64,000 nt of DNA from Chryseobacterium sp. ON_d1 (GCF_006829085.1 NZ_BJTC01000019.1:1-64000); one strand, 5' to 3'. Counted from the first letter of the stretch, positions 22,674 through 31,344 are shown. Notes: generated by a model from the letters alone, not told the origin. A program made the numbers and translations.

Positions 22674-24893
22674 ATGTCAGAAAAATCAAAAATCTATTAC
22701 ACACTTACTGATGAAGCTCCAATGCTGGCTACTCACTCGTTTTTACCTATCGTAAAAGCTTTTACAAAATCAGCAGATATCGAAATCGCGGTACCGGATA
22801 TTTCTTTGGCAGGAAGAATTTTAGCTAACTTCCCTGAGTTTTTAAAAGATGAACAGAAAATCGGTGATGCTTTGGCAGAGCTTGGAGAATTGGCAACAAA
22901 ACCTGAAGCCAATATCATTAAGTTACCTAACATTTCTGCTTCTGTACCTCAATTGGATGCAGCAATTGCTGAATTGCAGGGAAAAGGTTTCGCAGTTCCC
23001 AACTATCCTGCAGAACCTAAAAATGATGAGGAAAAAGCGATCAAGGCTAAATATGCCAAAGTATTGGGAAGTGCTGTAAACCCTGTATTAAGAGAAGGAA
23101 ACTCTGACAGACGTGCTCCAAAAGCTGTTAAAAACTATGCTAAAGCAAACCCTCACAGAATGGGCGACTGGGCATCTGACAGCAAAACTGACGTAGCTCA
23201 CATGAACAATGGTGATTTCTACGGTACAGAAACTTCTACAACATTAGAAAACGCTACAAAATACAGAATCGTATTCAAAGGAAATGATGGTTCTGAATCT
23301 GTATTAAAAGATTTTGCCGGTCTTCAGGCAGGTGAAGTGATCGATTCTTCTGTAATGAACTTAAAAGCATTAAAAGCATTCGTTCAGGAAGCTATCGAAG
23401 AAGCTAAGAAAAGAAATGTACTTCTTTCTGCCCATCTTAAGGCAACCATGATGAAAATCTCTGACCCAATCATTTTCGGGGCTATTGTTGAAACTTTCTT
23501 CAAAGAAGTATTTACCAAGTATGCTGAGACTTTCAAGTCCTTAGACATCAATCCCAACAACGGTCTTGCTGATCTTTTCGAAAAAATTAAAGGAAATGCT
23601 CAGGAAGCTGATATCAAAGCTGATATTGAAAAAGCGCTGGCTGAAGGACCAAGAGTGGCTATGGTAAACTCTGATAAAGGAATTACCAATTTCCATGTAC
23701 CTTCTGACATCATCGTTGATGCATCTATGGCTGCTCTTGTAAGAGGCGGAGGTAAAATGTGGAACAAAGACGGAAATGAGGAAGATACAGTTTGTATCAT
23801 TCCAGACCGTTCTTATGCAGGTTTCTATCAGTCTGTAATTGATGATATGAAAGCACACGGAAAATTAAACCCTACCACAATGGGATCTGTTCCGAACGTA
23901 GGTTTAATGGCTCAGAAAGCTGAAGAATACGGTTCTCATGATAAAACATTCCAATTATCTGCTGACGGAACTGTAGAGGTTCAGGACGAAGCCGGAAACG
24001 TTCTTCTTTCTCAAAAAGTAGAAAAAGATGATATCTTCAGAATGTGCCAGACTAAAGACGCCCCTATCCAGGACTGGGTAAAATTAGCCGTTAACAGATC
24101 AAGATTATCTGATACTCCTGCCATCTTCTGGTTAGACAAAGGAAGAGCTCACGACAGAGAGATCATCAAAAAAGTAGAAAAATATCTTGCTGATTACGAT
24201 ACAACAGGTCTTGACATCAGAATCCTTGATGTAAAAGATGCTATGACTGAAACACTTAAAAGAGCAAGAGAAGGTAAAGATACCATCTCTGTTTCCGGAA
24301 ACGTATTGAGAGATTATTTAACAGACCTTTTCCCGATCCTTGAGCTTGGTACTTCTGCAAAAATGCTTTCTATCGTTCCATTGATGAACGGTGGTGGTTT
24401 ATTTGAAACAGGTGCCGGAGGTTCTGCTCCAAAACATGTTGAGCAGTTCCTGGAAGAAGGCTATTTAAGATGGGATTCTCTGGGAGAATTTTTGGCACTT
24501 CAGGCTTCTTTAGAACATTTAGCACAGACTCAGGGAAATACAAAATCTCAGGTCTTAGCGGATGCACTGGATGAGGCAAATGCCAAATTCTTAGCTACAG
24601 ATAAGTCTCCTGCAAGAAAAGTAGGTCAGATTGACAACAGAGGTTCTCACTTCTATTTGGCAATGTATTGGGCTGAAGCGTTAGCTAACCAGACTGCTGA
24701 TGCTGAACTGGCTGCTCAGTTTGCTCCTGTTGCGCAGGCAATGCAGGAAAACGAAGAAGTCATCAATGCTGAATTAATCGGTGCTCAGGGTAAACCTCAA
24801 AACATTGAAGGTTACTACAAAACGGATACGTATAAAACGTATGCAGCCATGAGACCAAGCACTGTTTTAAATGAAATTATTGACGGAATCTAA
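22674..24893 (+). CDS. icd: NADP-dependent isocitrate dehydrogenase, monomeric type
   Basis: The 739-residue protein matches the 80-kDa monomeric IDH family, which is unrelated in length to the dimeric 45-kDa enzyme. Conserved pieces include KIYYTLTDEAPMLATHS at the start, PNISASVPQL, NPVLREGNSDRRAP and HMNNGDFYG. It oxidatively decarboxylates isocitrate to 2-oxoglutarate in the TCA cycle, giving NADPH. ATG 22674 is chosen because the longer frame would start inside the promoter. Single gene with its own terminator. Confidence 0.97.
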   Translation: MSEKSKIYYTLTDEAPMLATHSFLPIVKAFTKSADIEIAVPDISLAGRILANFPEFLKDEQKIGDALAELGELATKPEANIIKLPNISASVPQLDAAIAELQGKGFAVPNYPAEPKNDEEKAIKAKYAKVLGSAVNPVLREGNSDRRAPKAVKNYAKANPHRMGDWASDSKTDVAHMNNGDFYGTETSTTLENATKYRIVFKGNDGSESVLKDFAGLQAGEVIDSSVMNLKALKAFVQEAIEEAKKRNVLLSAHLKATMMKISDPIIFGAIVETFFKEVFTKYAETFKSLDINPNNGLADLFEKIKGNAQEADIKADIEKALAEGPRVAMVNSDKGITNFHVPSDIIVDASMAALVRGGGKMWNKDGNEEDTVCIIPDRSYAGFYQSVIDDMKAHGKLNPTTMGSVPNVGLMAQKAEEYGSHDKTFQLSADGTVEVQDEAGNVLLSQKVEKDDIFRMCQTKDAPIQDWVKLAVNRSRLSDTPAIFWLDKGRAHDREIIKKVEKYLADYDTTGLDIRILDVKDAMTETLKRAREGKDTISVSGNVLRDYLTDLFPILELGTSAKMLSIVPLMNGGGLFETGAGGSAPKHVEQFLEEGYLRWDSLGEFLALQASLEHLAQTQGNTKSQVLADALDEANAKFLATDKSPARKVGQIDNRGSHFYLAMYWAEALANQTADAELAAQFAPVAQAMQENEEVINAELIGAQGKPQNIEGYYKTDTYKTYAAMRPSTVLNEIIDGI

Positions 24894-24912
24894 TTTCCGT
24901 TCTGATATAAAC

Positions 24913-24942
24913 AAGAAGCTCCTTTTTTAAGGGGCTTTTTTT
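24913..24942 (+). terminator. Terminator of the isocitrate dehydrogenase gene
   Basis: AAGCTCCTT and AAGGGGCTT pair (one G-U), followed by seven Ts, 20 bp after the stop codon. Confidence 0.85.
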
Positions 24943-24973
24943 GTGGAACCACCCGTCAAAAGTATACTGGTAA

Positions 24974-25028
24974 AACCACCCCGTCAAAAATTCTTTGAAT
25001 TTTTGCCACCCCTCCGGAGGAGGGGAAT
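24974..25028. repeat. R3 double-hairpin repeat, solo copy 2
   Basis: AACCACCCCGTC, stem AAAAATTC-ttt-GAATTTTT, GCCACCCCTCC and GGAGGAGGGGAAT. A fragment GGAACCACCCGTCAAAA precedes it at 24945-24961. The flank to the right (ATACTGAACACATATTTACT) resembles the flank of the copy at 31452, so the mobile or amplified unit may be longer than the two hairpins. Confidence 0.8.
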
Positions 25029-25065
25029 ACTGAACACATATTTACTTATCTAGGTCGGCGCGCGT

Positions 25066-25097
25066 CCCTAATCCCTAATCCCTAATCCCTAATCCCT
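25066..25097. repeat. CCCTAAT heptamer tandem repeat, 4.6 copies
   Basis: Four perfect CCCTAAT units plus CCCT lie between R3 copy 2 and the HxlR gene. The rest of 25029-25119 is low complexity and has no gene. Confidence 0.8.
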
Positions 25098-25119
25098 GCA
25101 ACCTAACATCTGCCACCTC

Positions 25120-25455
25120 TCACCTATCCTCCACAATCACTCTCCTATGCTCTCTACCCCAGTTAATCATTTCCATAATGATTTTTCCAAAAGTCCTGCA
25201 ATATTCTGTGGGCTCATATTCTATTAAAACAGGAGTTTCAGGGTAAACTGTACGTTTTACCAGTTTGTTCAGTTCCATATCTTTCAGTTCTTTTGAAAGC
25301 ATTCTGGTGGTAATCCCAGGAATACTCCGCTCAATTTCCCTGAAGCGTCTGTTTCCGTTACAAATTGAATTGATTACAGGAATTCTCCATTTACCGCCGA
25401 TAAAATAAAGGGTATCCTGCAGGGCTCTAAGTTCTTCGTTCTGATCTCTTTCCAT
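25120..25455 (-). CDS. HxlR-family winged-helix transcriptional regulator
   Basis: The 111-residue protein contains FIGGKWRIPVINSICNGNRRFREIERSIPGITTRMLSKELKDMELNKLVKRTVYPETPVLIEYEPT, the complete HxlR/MarR-like winged helix. It has no conserved N-terminal Cys used in redox-sensing members (HypR). ATG 25455 lies 5 nt after a -7 box, suggesting a leaderless mRNA. It is divergent from an SDR gene, its probable target. Confidence 0.93.
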   Translation of the reverse strand: MERDQNEELRALQDTLYFIGGKWRIPVINSICNGNRRFREIERSIPGITTRMLSKELKDMELNKLVKRTVYPETPVLIEYEPTEYCRTFGKIIMEMINWGREHRRVIVEDR

Positions 25456-25556
25456 AGTTGCAAAGTTAAATGATATCATGAATGATATTGGTATACTCTG
25501 TGATACTGATTACAAAAGTATACCATTTTGAAATAACTTTGTCAAAAAATTTTACA
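25456..25556. promoter_or_regulatory. Divergent HxlR/SDR control region with two inverted repeats and twin -7 boxes
   Basis: Both promoters have the identical -7 box TAACTTTG: 25461-25468 (minus, for the HxlR gene) and 25534-25541 (plus, for the SDR gene). ATATCAT-ga-ATGATAT (25473-25488) lies 4 bp upstream of the first box, and GGTATACT-N19-AGTATACC (25490-25524) ends 9 bp before the second. These are natural operators for a dimeric HxlR regulator controlling itself and the SDR gene. Confidence 0.7.
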
Positions 25557-26303
25557 ATGAAAAAATTCAGTAACAAACTGGCTATCGTCACAGGAGGAAA
25601 CAGCGGAATCGGGTTCGCTGCAGCCAAAGAACTTATTTCAGAAGGAGCAACCGTGATCATCACCGGAAGACGAAAAGAAGCCGTGGAAAAAGCGGCTCAG
25701 GAACTCGGAGCTATTCCGTTCATTGCAGACCAGGCTGATCTTGATGATATTGACCTGTTAAAAAAAGATGTGGAAAAGCAATTTGGCAAAGCTGATATCC
25801 TGTTTATCAATGCAGGCATTACGGGAAGTCTTACACCTATTGAAAATATGGATGTCGAAAATTTTGATCAGGTCATGAATATTAATTTCAGAGGAGCTTA
25901 TTTCACCTTAAGCAAATTCATTCCTTTATTGACTGACGGAGCTTCAGTGATCTTTTTATCTTCCATAGTCGCTTCTACTTATAAACCCAACAGTTCGGCT
26001 TACCAGGCAAGCAAGGCAGCATTGAACTCAATTGCAAAAACAGCAGCAGCAGAGTTAGCCCCAAGAAAGATCAGAGTGAACATAATAAGCCCAGGACCTA
26101 TAAAAACCGAAATCATGAGTAAGGCCGGGTTGGATGAAGAAACTTTGAAAAGCATTCAAACCCATCTCATAGATCAGATTCCTCTCAATAAAATGGGAAC
26201 CGCTGAAGAAGTCGCGAAACTTGTGACCTATTTATCAGATAACGAGTCTTCCGGCTATGTCACCGGAACCGAAATTGTGATAGACGGTGGCATTACTTTA
26301 TAA
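25557..26303 (+). CDS. SDR-family oxidoreductase
   Basis: The 248-residue classical SDR has IVTGGNSGIGFA (cofactor), FINAGITG, a catalytic Ser in FLSSIVAS and Y-x-x-x-K in AYQASKAAL. The Arg-rich VIITGRRKEAV after beta-2 suggests NADP preference. ATG 25557 is preferred over a longer frame that would cross the promoter. It is divergent from HxlR, a standard regulator/oxidoreductase pair responding to aldehydes or quinones; the substrate is unknown. Confidence 0.94.
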   Translation: MKKFSNKLAIVTGGNSGIGFAAAKELISEGATVIITGRRKEAVEKAAQELGAIPFIADQADLDDIDLLKKDVEKQFGKADILFINAGITGSLTPIENMDVENFDQVMNINFRGAYFTLSKFIPLLTDGASVIFLSSIVASTYKPNSSAYQASKAALNSIAKTAAAELAPRKIRVNIISPGPIKTEIMSKAGLDEETLKSIQTHLIDQIPLNKMGTAEEVAKLVTYLSDNESSGYVTGTEIVIDGGITL

Positions 26304-26319
26304 ATGATGGTTTTCACCA

Positions 26320-26350
26320 AATCCCGGTAAAACAATTGCCGGGATTTTCC
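26320..26350 (+). terminator. Terminator of the SDR gene
   Basis: AATCCCGG (26320-26327) pairs with CCGGGATT (26339-26346) followed by TTCCTT. The T-tract is short. Confidence 0.65.
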
Positions 26351-26380
26351 TTGTATATTTTCGGGGGTAAAAATTCCGGG

Positions 26381-26399
26381 TTCACCTTTTGATTTGTCC
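26381..26399 (+). promoter_or_regulatory. Shared activator site, copy A (TTCACCTTTTGATTTGTCC)
   Basis: An identical 19-bp sequence occurs at 29975-29993. Both copies start exactly 60 bp before a TACTTTTG -7 box. On the minus strand the site reads as two imperfect direct repeats GGACAAATC and GGTGAATCC 13 bp apart, as expected for LytTR-type regulators. The LytTR regulator gene lies between the two copies. Confidence 0.7.
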
Positions 26400-26440
26400 A
26401 ACCCGGTCTGTTTTCCGTTTCACAATATGTATTACCCACC

Positions 26441-26448
26441 TACTTTTG
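26441..26448 (+). promoter_or_regulatory. -7 box TACTTTTG of the P460 operon
   Basis: Full match to TAnnTTTG. The sequence TACTTTTGAATCA is identical to the promoter at 30035. Confidence 0.7.
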
Positions 26449-26475
26449 AATCAGAAAATAAAAACAATACTCATT

Positions 26476-27459
26476 ATGGATACCGTAAAGGAAAAAAGAA
26501 GTCCCATTGCTGTAGTATTTCTGGTTATGTTAGGAATCTTAGGAGGGTTACAGTTATTCAGCAAACCTCTGGAAGGAAAACCGGTTACAGGAAAAATTGA
26601 AGCACCAAGGGAAGTCATAAGCATTCTTGAAAACTCATGTTTCAACTGCCATTCCAACCAACAAAATCTAAGCTGGTATGATAAAATTGCTCCTGTTTCC
26701 TGGACAGTCAATAAAGACATCAAAAGAGCCAGAGAAGTGCTGAACTTCTCAGAATGGGAAAAGTACTCTCCCGCTGATCATCAGGGAAAAATGTATGCTA
26801 TTCTCAATATGATGCAAAGTGGTAAAATGCCCCTCCATGAATATACTCTTCTGCATCCTTCGGCTAAGATTACAGAAAAAGATATTGAAACCATTAAGAA
26901 ATATACGCTTTCTTTATCTTCAGGAAGTACATCTGCTCAGAAAAAGATTGAAGCACTACAAGTCTCATCCAGTGTACCTATTCCAGCATCAACAAAATTT
27001 CCTGTTTCTCCCAATGGAGTTCAATACACACCTGATTTTAAAAACTGGAAAGTAATCAGTATGAGTACGCTGTTTGATCATTCCATTCGTGTGATCTATG
27101 GAAATGACATCGCGGTAAAAGCTGTAGAAACAGAAAACTTTCACCCGTGGCCGGACGGAAGTATTGTTGTAAAATCCGTATGGAAACAGCAGGAATTACC
27201 TGACGGAGAAATCAGGCCCGGAAAATTTATCAATGCACAGTTTATGGTCAAAGATTCCAGGCAATATAAAGATACGGAAGGCTGGGGATTTGCAAAATTC
27301 TCGGGAGACGACCTTCATCCAACCGGAAAGACAGCATCTTTTGCCAAAGAATCCTGCATTGCCTGCCACAGACAGCTTGCAGAAAAAACAGGATATCTGT
27401 TTGATGTTCCCATGAAAGTAAATACCCAAAGATTAATTCAAAATTTACAGAAAAAATGA
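26476..27459 (+). CDS. Membrane-anchored haem-binding protein with cytochrome P460-like domain
   Basis: The 327-residue protein has one N-terminal membrane segment (about 10-28), a haem-binding domain with CFNCHS (C55-x2-C58-H59), and a C-terminal P460-like domain (about 200-327) with a second haem site CIACHR (C294-x2-C297-H298). It is probably a periplasmic electron carrier or peroxide/NO-handling protein; this is inference. ATG 26476 is chosen since the frame upstream covers the promoter. It overlaps the next gene by 4 bp. Confidence 0.85.
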   Translation: MDTVKEKRSPIAVVFLVMLGILGGLQLFSKPLEGKPVTGKIEAPREVISILENSCFNCHSNQQNLSWYDKIAPVSWTVNKDIKRAREVLNFSEWEKYSPADHQGKMYAILNMMQSGKMPLHEYTLLHPSAKITEKDIETIKKYTLSLSSGSTSAQKKIEALQVSSSVPIPASTKFPVSPNGVQYTPDFKNWKVISMSTLFDHSIRVIYGNDIAVKAVETENFHPWPDGSIVVKSVWKQQELPDGEIRPGKFINAQFMVKDSRQYKDTEGWGFAKFSGDDLHPTGKTASFAKESCIACHRQLAEKTGYLFDVPMKVNTQRLIQNLQKK

Positions 27460-27899
27460 AAAATACCATACTCATCTTATTGGTAAGCCTTATTTCCCTT
27501 ACTGCCTGCAGCAAAGAAAACAGTGATACAAATAATGGGCTTGTGAGAGTTGTTTTTGACCCGGGATCACTCAAATTCATTTCCAATTCTTTAAATCCAA
27601 AGAAAGAAACGATGTCAGCCTTATATGGAAACAAAAAAGCACTGGAATCTTTGTCAAAAGAGAGCCGGACACCGGAAGCTGGTGCCGTCATGAAACTGGT
27701 TACCTGGAAATATCACGACAATCCTCAATATATTGGCGGAACCATCACCGGAGAATTGGTAAGTATAGAGACTATTCAGGCTGATCATCTTGGAAAAATA
27801 TCTTATGATATCAAAAATGACCAGTCGGAAAGCAGTGCTCCTGATAAAGAAAAAAGAATTCAGTATTTCATGAGCTATCGTCCTGTAAGCAGACCTTAA
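27456..27899 (+). CDS. Lipoprotein of unknown function
   Basis: The 147-residue protein has a lipoprotein signal (LVSLISLTACSKE; lipid on Cys19). The ATGA overlap with the haem protein shows translational coupling. The mature part (PGSLKFISNSLNPKKETMSALYGNKKAL... KLVTWKYHDNPQYIGGTITGE) resembles no family I can name. A cytochrome P460-like lipoprotein partner is one possibility, because VTWKYHDNPQYIGG is close in style to such domains. Confidence 0.8.
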   Translation: MKNTILILLVSLISLTACSKENSDTNNGLVRVVFDPGSLKFISNSLNPKKETMSALYGNKKALESLSKESRTPEAGAVMKLVTWKYHDNPQYIGGTITGELVSIETIQADHLGKISYDIKNDQSESSAPDKEKRIQYFMSYRPVSRP

Positions 27900-27976
27900 T
27901 AAAAATTTATGCTTCACTATTTATCATAATATTTCAATAAAAACATTAATTTAACCTTTTCAAATCAGCAGATTTT

Positions 27977-28990
27977 ATGCAACAGCAAAAAATAAAGATC
28001 TCACCTGCCATAATCTGGATAAGCTCTATTTTCCTTGGAGTTTTATCTTCTGTACCTCAGCTGGCCTCTCATGAGTTCAACTGGAAAGAGGCAGCCGTAA
28101 ACTCAGCAATTACAGCAGCTTTTTCTATTATCATGTGGTACATCAACATTTATATGCTGAACCGTACAGGAAAACGCAGGCAGCATATCTCGTATTCCAG
28201 ATTGATGGTCGTATTGGCTTTTGGGATGGTGATTATGTTTGGGCTGGCATGGATTCAGCAGCTGATTCTTTCTCATATTAATTTCGGCCCGGTGATGCTG
28301 ATGGTGGAAGTACGAGGAATTCTGATCAACCTGGTTTGCTATATGTTTCTTACGCTGCTTCAGAACAATTATACGGGACAGCAGATACAGCTTGAATTGG
28401 AAAAGGTAAAAAGTGATAATCTTGGAGCCCAGTATGAACTATTAAAGCAGCAGATCAACCCGCATTTTCTTTTCAACAGCTTGAATACGTTAAAATTAAT
28501 GGCAGAAACCCATGATGAGGAAACAGTTGATTTTATTGTAAAGCTTTCAGATTTTTACCGATTTACGCTGGAAAGCAGAAAACTGGATCTGATCAGTGTT
28601 CAGGAAGAAATGAAAATAGTAGATGCTTATCTTTTTCTTCAGAAAGCCCGTTTTGGAGAAGGAATTAAGTTCACCAACGAACTGGGAAAAGAAATTAATG
28701 CAACCCTTATTCCGCCATTCACGCTTCAGCTTTTGGTGGAGAACTGTATCAAGCACAATATCGTTTCACAAAGTAAGCCTTTGCACATCAAAATCTATCA
28801 TGCTGACAACCAAATTGTGATTGAAAATCCCATACAGCGGAAAATGAATACAGAAGATTCTCTGGGAGTAGGGCTTGACAATATTAAAATGCGTTACAAA
28901 CACTTGCTGGAAAAAGATATCATCATTCATTCAGACGAAAAAACTTTCCAGATAAAACTACCATTAATCCATGAATATAATCATTATTGA
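27977..28990 (+). CDS. LytS/YehU-type sensor histidine kinase
   Basis: The 337-residue kinase has four N-terminal transmembrane helices (about 10-28, 38-60, 75-98, 105-128), then a short coiled linker and the HisKA-7-type core QQINPHFLFNSLNTLK with phospho-acceptor His163. LLVENCIKHNI and GVGLDNIKMRY form the ATP-binding part. It has no separate sensor domain, so it probably senses a membrane signal. It overlaps the response regulator by 20 bp. Confidence 0.95.
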   Translation: MQQQKIKISPAIIWISSIFLGVLSSVPQLASHEFNWKEAAVNSAITAAFSIIMWYINIYMLNRTGKRRQHISYSRLMVVLAFGMVIMFGLAWIQQLILSHINFGPVMLMVEVRGILINLVCYMFLTLLQNNYTGQQIQLELEKVKSDNLGAQYELLKQQINPHFLFNSLNTLKLMAETHDEETVDFIVKLSDFYRFTLESRKLDLISVQEEMKIVDAYLFLQKARFGEGIKFTNELGKEINATLIPPFTLQLLVENCIKHNIVSQSKPLHIKIYHADNQIVIENPIQRKMNTEDSLGVGLDNIKMRYKHLLEKDIIIHSDEKTFQIKLPLIHEYNHY

Positions 28991-29732
28991 AGATGAATTC
29001 AGGGCTGCAAAATCCCTGCAGAATTTAATTTCAGACTTAAAGCCGGACTCAAAGATCCTGGGTGTTTACGACAGTATTGAAACAAGCATTGAAGGTTTAA
29101 AGGATATCAAACCTGATCTTATCTTTATGGATATCCATCTTTCTGACGGGCTTTCCTTTGAGATTTTCAAATCCGTGGAAATCACCTGTCCTGTGGTATT
29201 CTGTACTGCCTTTGATCAGTATATGCTGGATGCCTTTAAAAGTAAGGGGGTTGATTATGTTTTAAAACCGTTTTCAAAGGAAGACATTGCTGAAGCTCTG
29301 AGAAAAGTGGATGAACTGAAAAAATTCTTTCAGAAAAACGATCTCCCTGACCTGGAGTCACTCATCCAAAAAATCAGTCAGCCTTCCGCCGGTAAAAGCA
29401 GCTTCCTGGTCTTTAAAAATCAGAAATATACTACCATTCCTACGGAAGATATTGCCTATTTCTACATCCATAATGAAATCACACATCTGGTGACATTTGC
29501 CAAAGAACAGTTTCCCCTTACCCAACCCTTAGGACAGGTGGCAGAACAGGTTTCAGACAAACAGTTCTTTAGAGTCAACAGGCAGTATCTGGTTAATTTT
29601 AAAGCTATTAAAGAGATGGAGCATTATTTCCAGCGTAAAATACTGGTGAAGCTTACTATTGAAACGCCTGAAAAACTTTTGATCAATAAAGAAAAAACGC
29701 ATAGTTTCTTTACATGGCTGGAGGATAGGTAA
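28971..29732 (+). CDS. LytTR-family response regulator
   Basis: The 253-residue protein has a receiver domain with IIEDE, phospho-acceptor Asp54 (IFMDIHLSDG) and KPFSKED, and a C-terminal LytTR DNA-binding domain (about 145-253, FLVFKNQKYTTIPTEDIAYFYIHNEITHLVT ... FFRVNRQYLVNFKAI). Starts inside the kinase gene. It probably binds the two copies of the 19-bp site that flank this module. Confidence 0.95.
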   Translation: MNIIIIEDEFRAAKSLQNLISDLKPDSKILGVYDSIETSIEGLKDIKPDLIFMDIHLSDGLSFEIFKSVEITCPVVFCTAFDQYMLDAFKSKGVDYVLKPFSKEDIAEALRKVDELKKFFQKNDLPDLESLIQKISQPSAGKSSFLVFKNQKYTTIPTEDIAYFYIHNEITHLVTFAKEQFPLTQPLGQVAEQVSDKQFFRVNRQYLVNFKAIKEMEHYFQRKILVKLTIETPEKLLINKEKTHSFFTWLEDR

Positions 29733-29974
29733 ATGAATAAGGAAATCTGAAGCTGGGGGCTGGAAGTACTTGCAGTCATTCTAAGATATAGAACTTTTTT
29801 GAAATACATTATAACCCTGATTGATATGATTGGGGTTTTCTTTTGTTTTTATTTGATCTGTTTTAGTTTCTTAAGCTTTGCTGTTTATATAAAAAAACAC
29901 TATTTCTTTTCATACCGCAAAACTTCCAGCCTCTCACTTCCAGCCAGAATATACTTCCCCTTACATTTTCCGGA

Positions 29975-29993
29975 TTCACCTTTTGATTTGTCC
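29975..29993 (+). promoter_or_regulatory. Shared activator site, copy B (TTCACCTTTTGATTTGTCC)
   Basis: Identical to 26381-26399, again preceded by TTCCGG, and again starting 60 bp before a TACTTTTG box. Confidence 0.7.
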
Positions 29994-30034
29994 GGTTGAC
30001 CCTTTTTTATATTCTTTTGCCCTCACAGAGTATC

Positions 30035-30042
30035 TACTTTTG
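30035..30042 (+). promoter_or_regulatory. -7 box TACTTTTG of the DUF1223/DoxX operon
   Basis: Full match to TAnnTTTG. Predicted leader about 12 nt. Confidence 0.7.
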
Positions 30043-30058
30043 AATCAAATTAAAAGAT

Positions 30059-30835
30059 ATGATACTAAAAAACTTAATCACAGTAATCGCTTTCACGGCA
30101 CTGTTATTTGCCACTTCAGCATTTATTCATCAAAATAAAGAACAGAAGACAACACAGCATACAACATCTGAAACCAATGGTTTTGCTGTTCTGGAGCTCT
30201 TTACTTCAGAAGGATGTTCAAGCTGCCCTCCGGCTGATGAGCTGATGGGAAAGATTGAAAAAGAATATCATGGAGAACCGGTTTATCTTCTCTCCTACCA
30301 CGTTGATTACTGGAACCGTCTGGGATGGAAAGACCGATTCAGTACTGTTGAAAATTCGCAGCGACAGCAGCAGTACAGCCGTATTTTGAATTCGCAGGTG
30401 TATACTCCTCAACTGGTAGTGAACGGAAAAAGAGAGTTTGTAGGTTCTGATGAAAATAGCATTAAAAACGCCATTCAGGAGGGCCTTTTTAATGCTAAAA
30501 AAAACAATGTAGAGTTATCTGCAAACGTTTCTCAGGATAAAATTAATATCCAGTATAAAACATCCACCTCTGATCCTAAGAGTACTCTGCTCGTTAACCT
30601 GATTGAAAAACATTCCTCCACCCAGGTAGGTAAAGGAGAAAATGAAGGACGTCACCTGCATCACTGGCAGATTGTTCACCAACAAAACCAGGTTTCATTG
30701 GGCAAACAGCAAGAGGGGACAACAACATTCAGGCTTCCTGAGGGTTTCTCACCTGAAAACTGGGAAGTCATAGCCTTCATTCAGAATGTAAAAACCGGAG
30801 AAATCTCAGGATCTGCAAAAACAGCTTTCAAATAA
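30059..30835 (+). CDS. Secreted DUF1223 protein, thioredoxin-like
   Basis: The 258-residue protein has a signal peptide (about 1-22) and the DUF1223 start VLELFTSEGCSSCPPADELM with C53-x2-C56. This is a thioredoxin-fold family in which the cysteine pair could be redox active. YTPQLVVNGKREFVGSD is the family's cis-Pro region. Function is unknown, but periplasmic redox work fits. It is followed by a DoxX gene 32 bp later. Confidence 0.93.
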   Translation: MILKNLITVIAFTALLFATSAFIHQNKEQKTTQHTTSETNGFAVLELFTSEGCSSCPPADELMGKIEKEYHGEPVYLLSYHVDYWNRLGWKDRFSTVENSQRQQQYSRILNSQVYTPQLVVNGKREFVGSDENSIKNAIQEGLFNAKKNNVELSANVSQDKINIQYKTSTSDPKSTLLVNLIEKHSSTQVGKGENEGRHLHHWQIVHQQNQVSLGKQQEGTTTFRLPEGFSPENWEVIAFIQNVKTGEISGSAKTAFK

Positions 30836-30867
30836 TTTATACCTAATAATAACTAAAATATACAACA

Positions 30868-31260
30868 ATGAAAACAAAAACAACAAAAATCATCTACTTG
30901 GCCGGAGCTCTTTTTATGTCATTATGGTTTGGAACCAGCGGTTTCTTTGAACTGACAAAAAATCCAGTGGTCTGGGACATCACACGACAGCTAGGCTACC
31001 CTCCTCATTTTATCTATATACTGGGTGTTTTTAAAATTTCAGGAGTTCTTGTTCTTCTGCTTCCCAACAGATTATTGAGACTGAAAGAATGGGTATTTGC
31101 AGGCATGTTCTTTGATATCCTCTTTGCTTTCTTTTCAAAAATCGCGGTACTTGGTTTTTCATCTACTGTGGATGCAATAGTGGCCTTTTCTGTACTTACA
31201 ATAACGTATCTGATGTTCAGAAAACTGTATTCTCCTGAGCTGGTATTTGGAGAAGCATAA
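30868..31260 (+). CDS. DoxX-family membrane protein
   Basis: The 130-residue protein has four transmembrane helices (about 8-26, 47-66, 73-92, 98-116) and TSGFFELTKNPVVWDITRQLGYPPHFIYILGVFKISGVLVLLL, the standard DoxX pattern. It is co-transcribed with the DUF1223 gene, which suggests a shared redox or membrane task. Confidence 0.9.
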   Translation: MKTKTTKIIYLAGALFMSLWFGTSGFFELTKNPVVWDITRQLGYPPHFIYILGVFKISGVLVLLLPNRLLRLKEWVFAGMFFDILFAFFSKIAVLGFSSTVDAIVAFSVLTITYLMFRKLYSPELVFGEA

Positions 31261-31283
31261 TTTAAATTTTTCTTATGTTCAAA

Positions 31284-31320
31284 ACAGCACCTCCCGTTAC
31301 CCGGGAGATGCTGTTGTTTT
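31284..31320 (+). terminator. Terminator of the DUF1223/DoxX operon
   Basis: ACAGCAcCTCCCG and CGGGAGaTGCTGT form a 12-13 bp stem, followed by TGTTTTAT. Confidence 0.85.
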
Positions 31321-31344
31321 ATATCATTAAAATTTTGCTCAATA

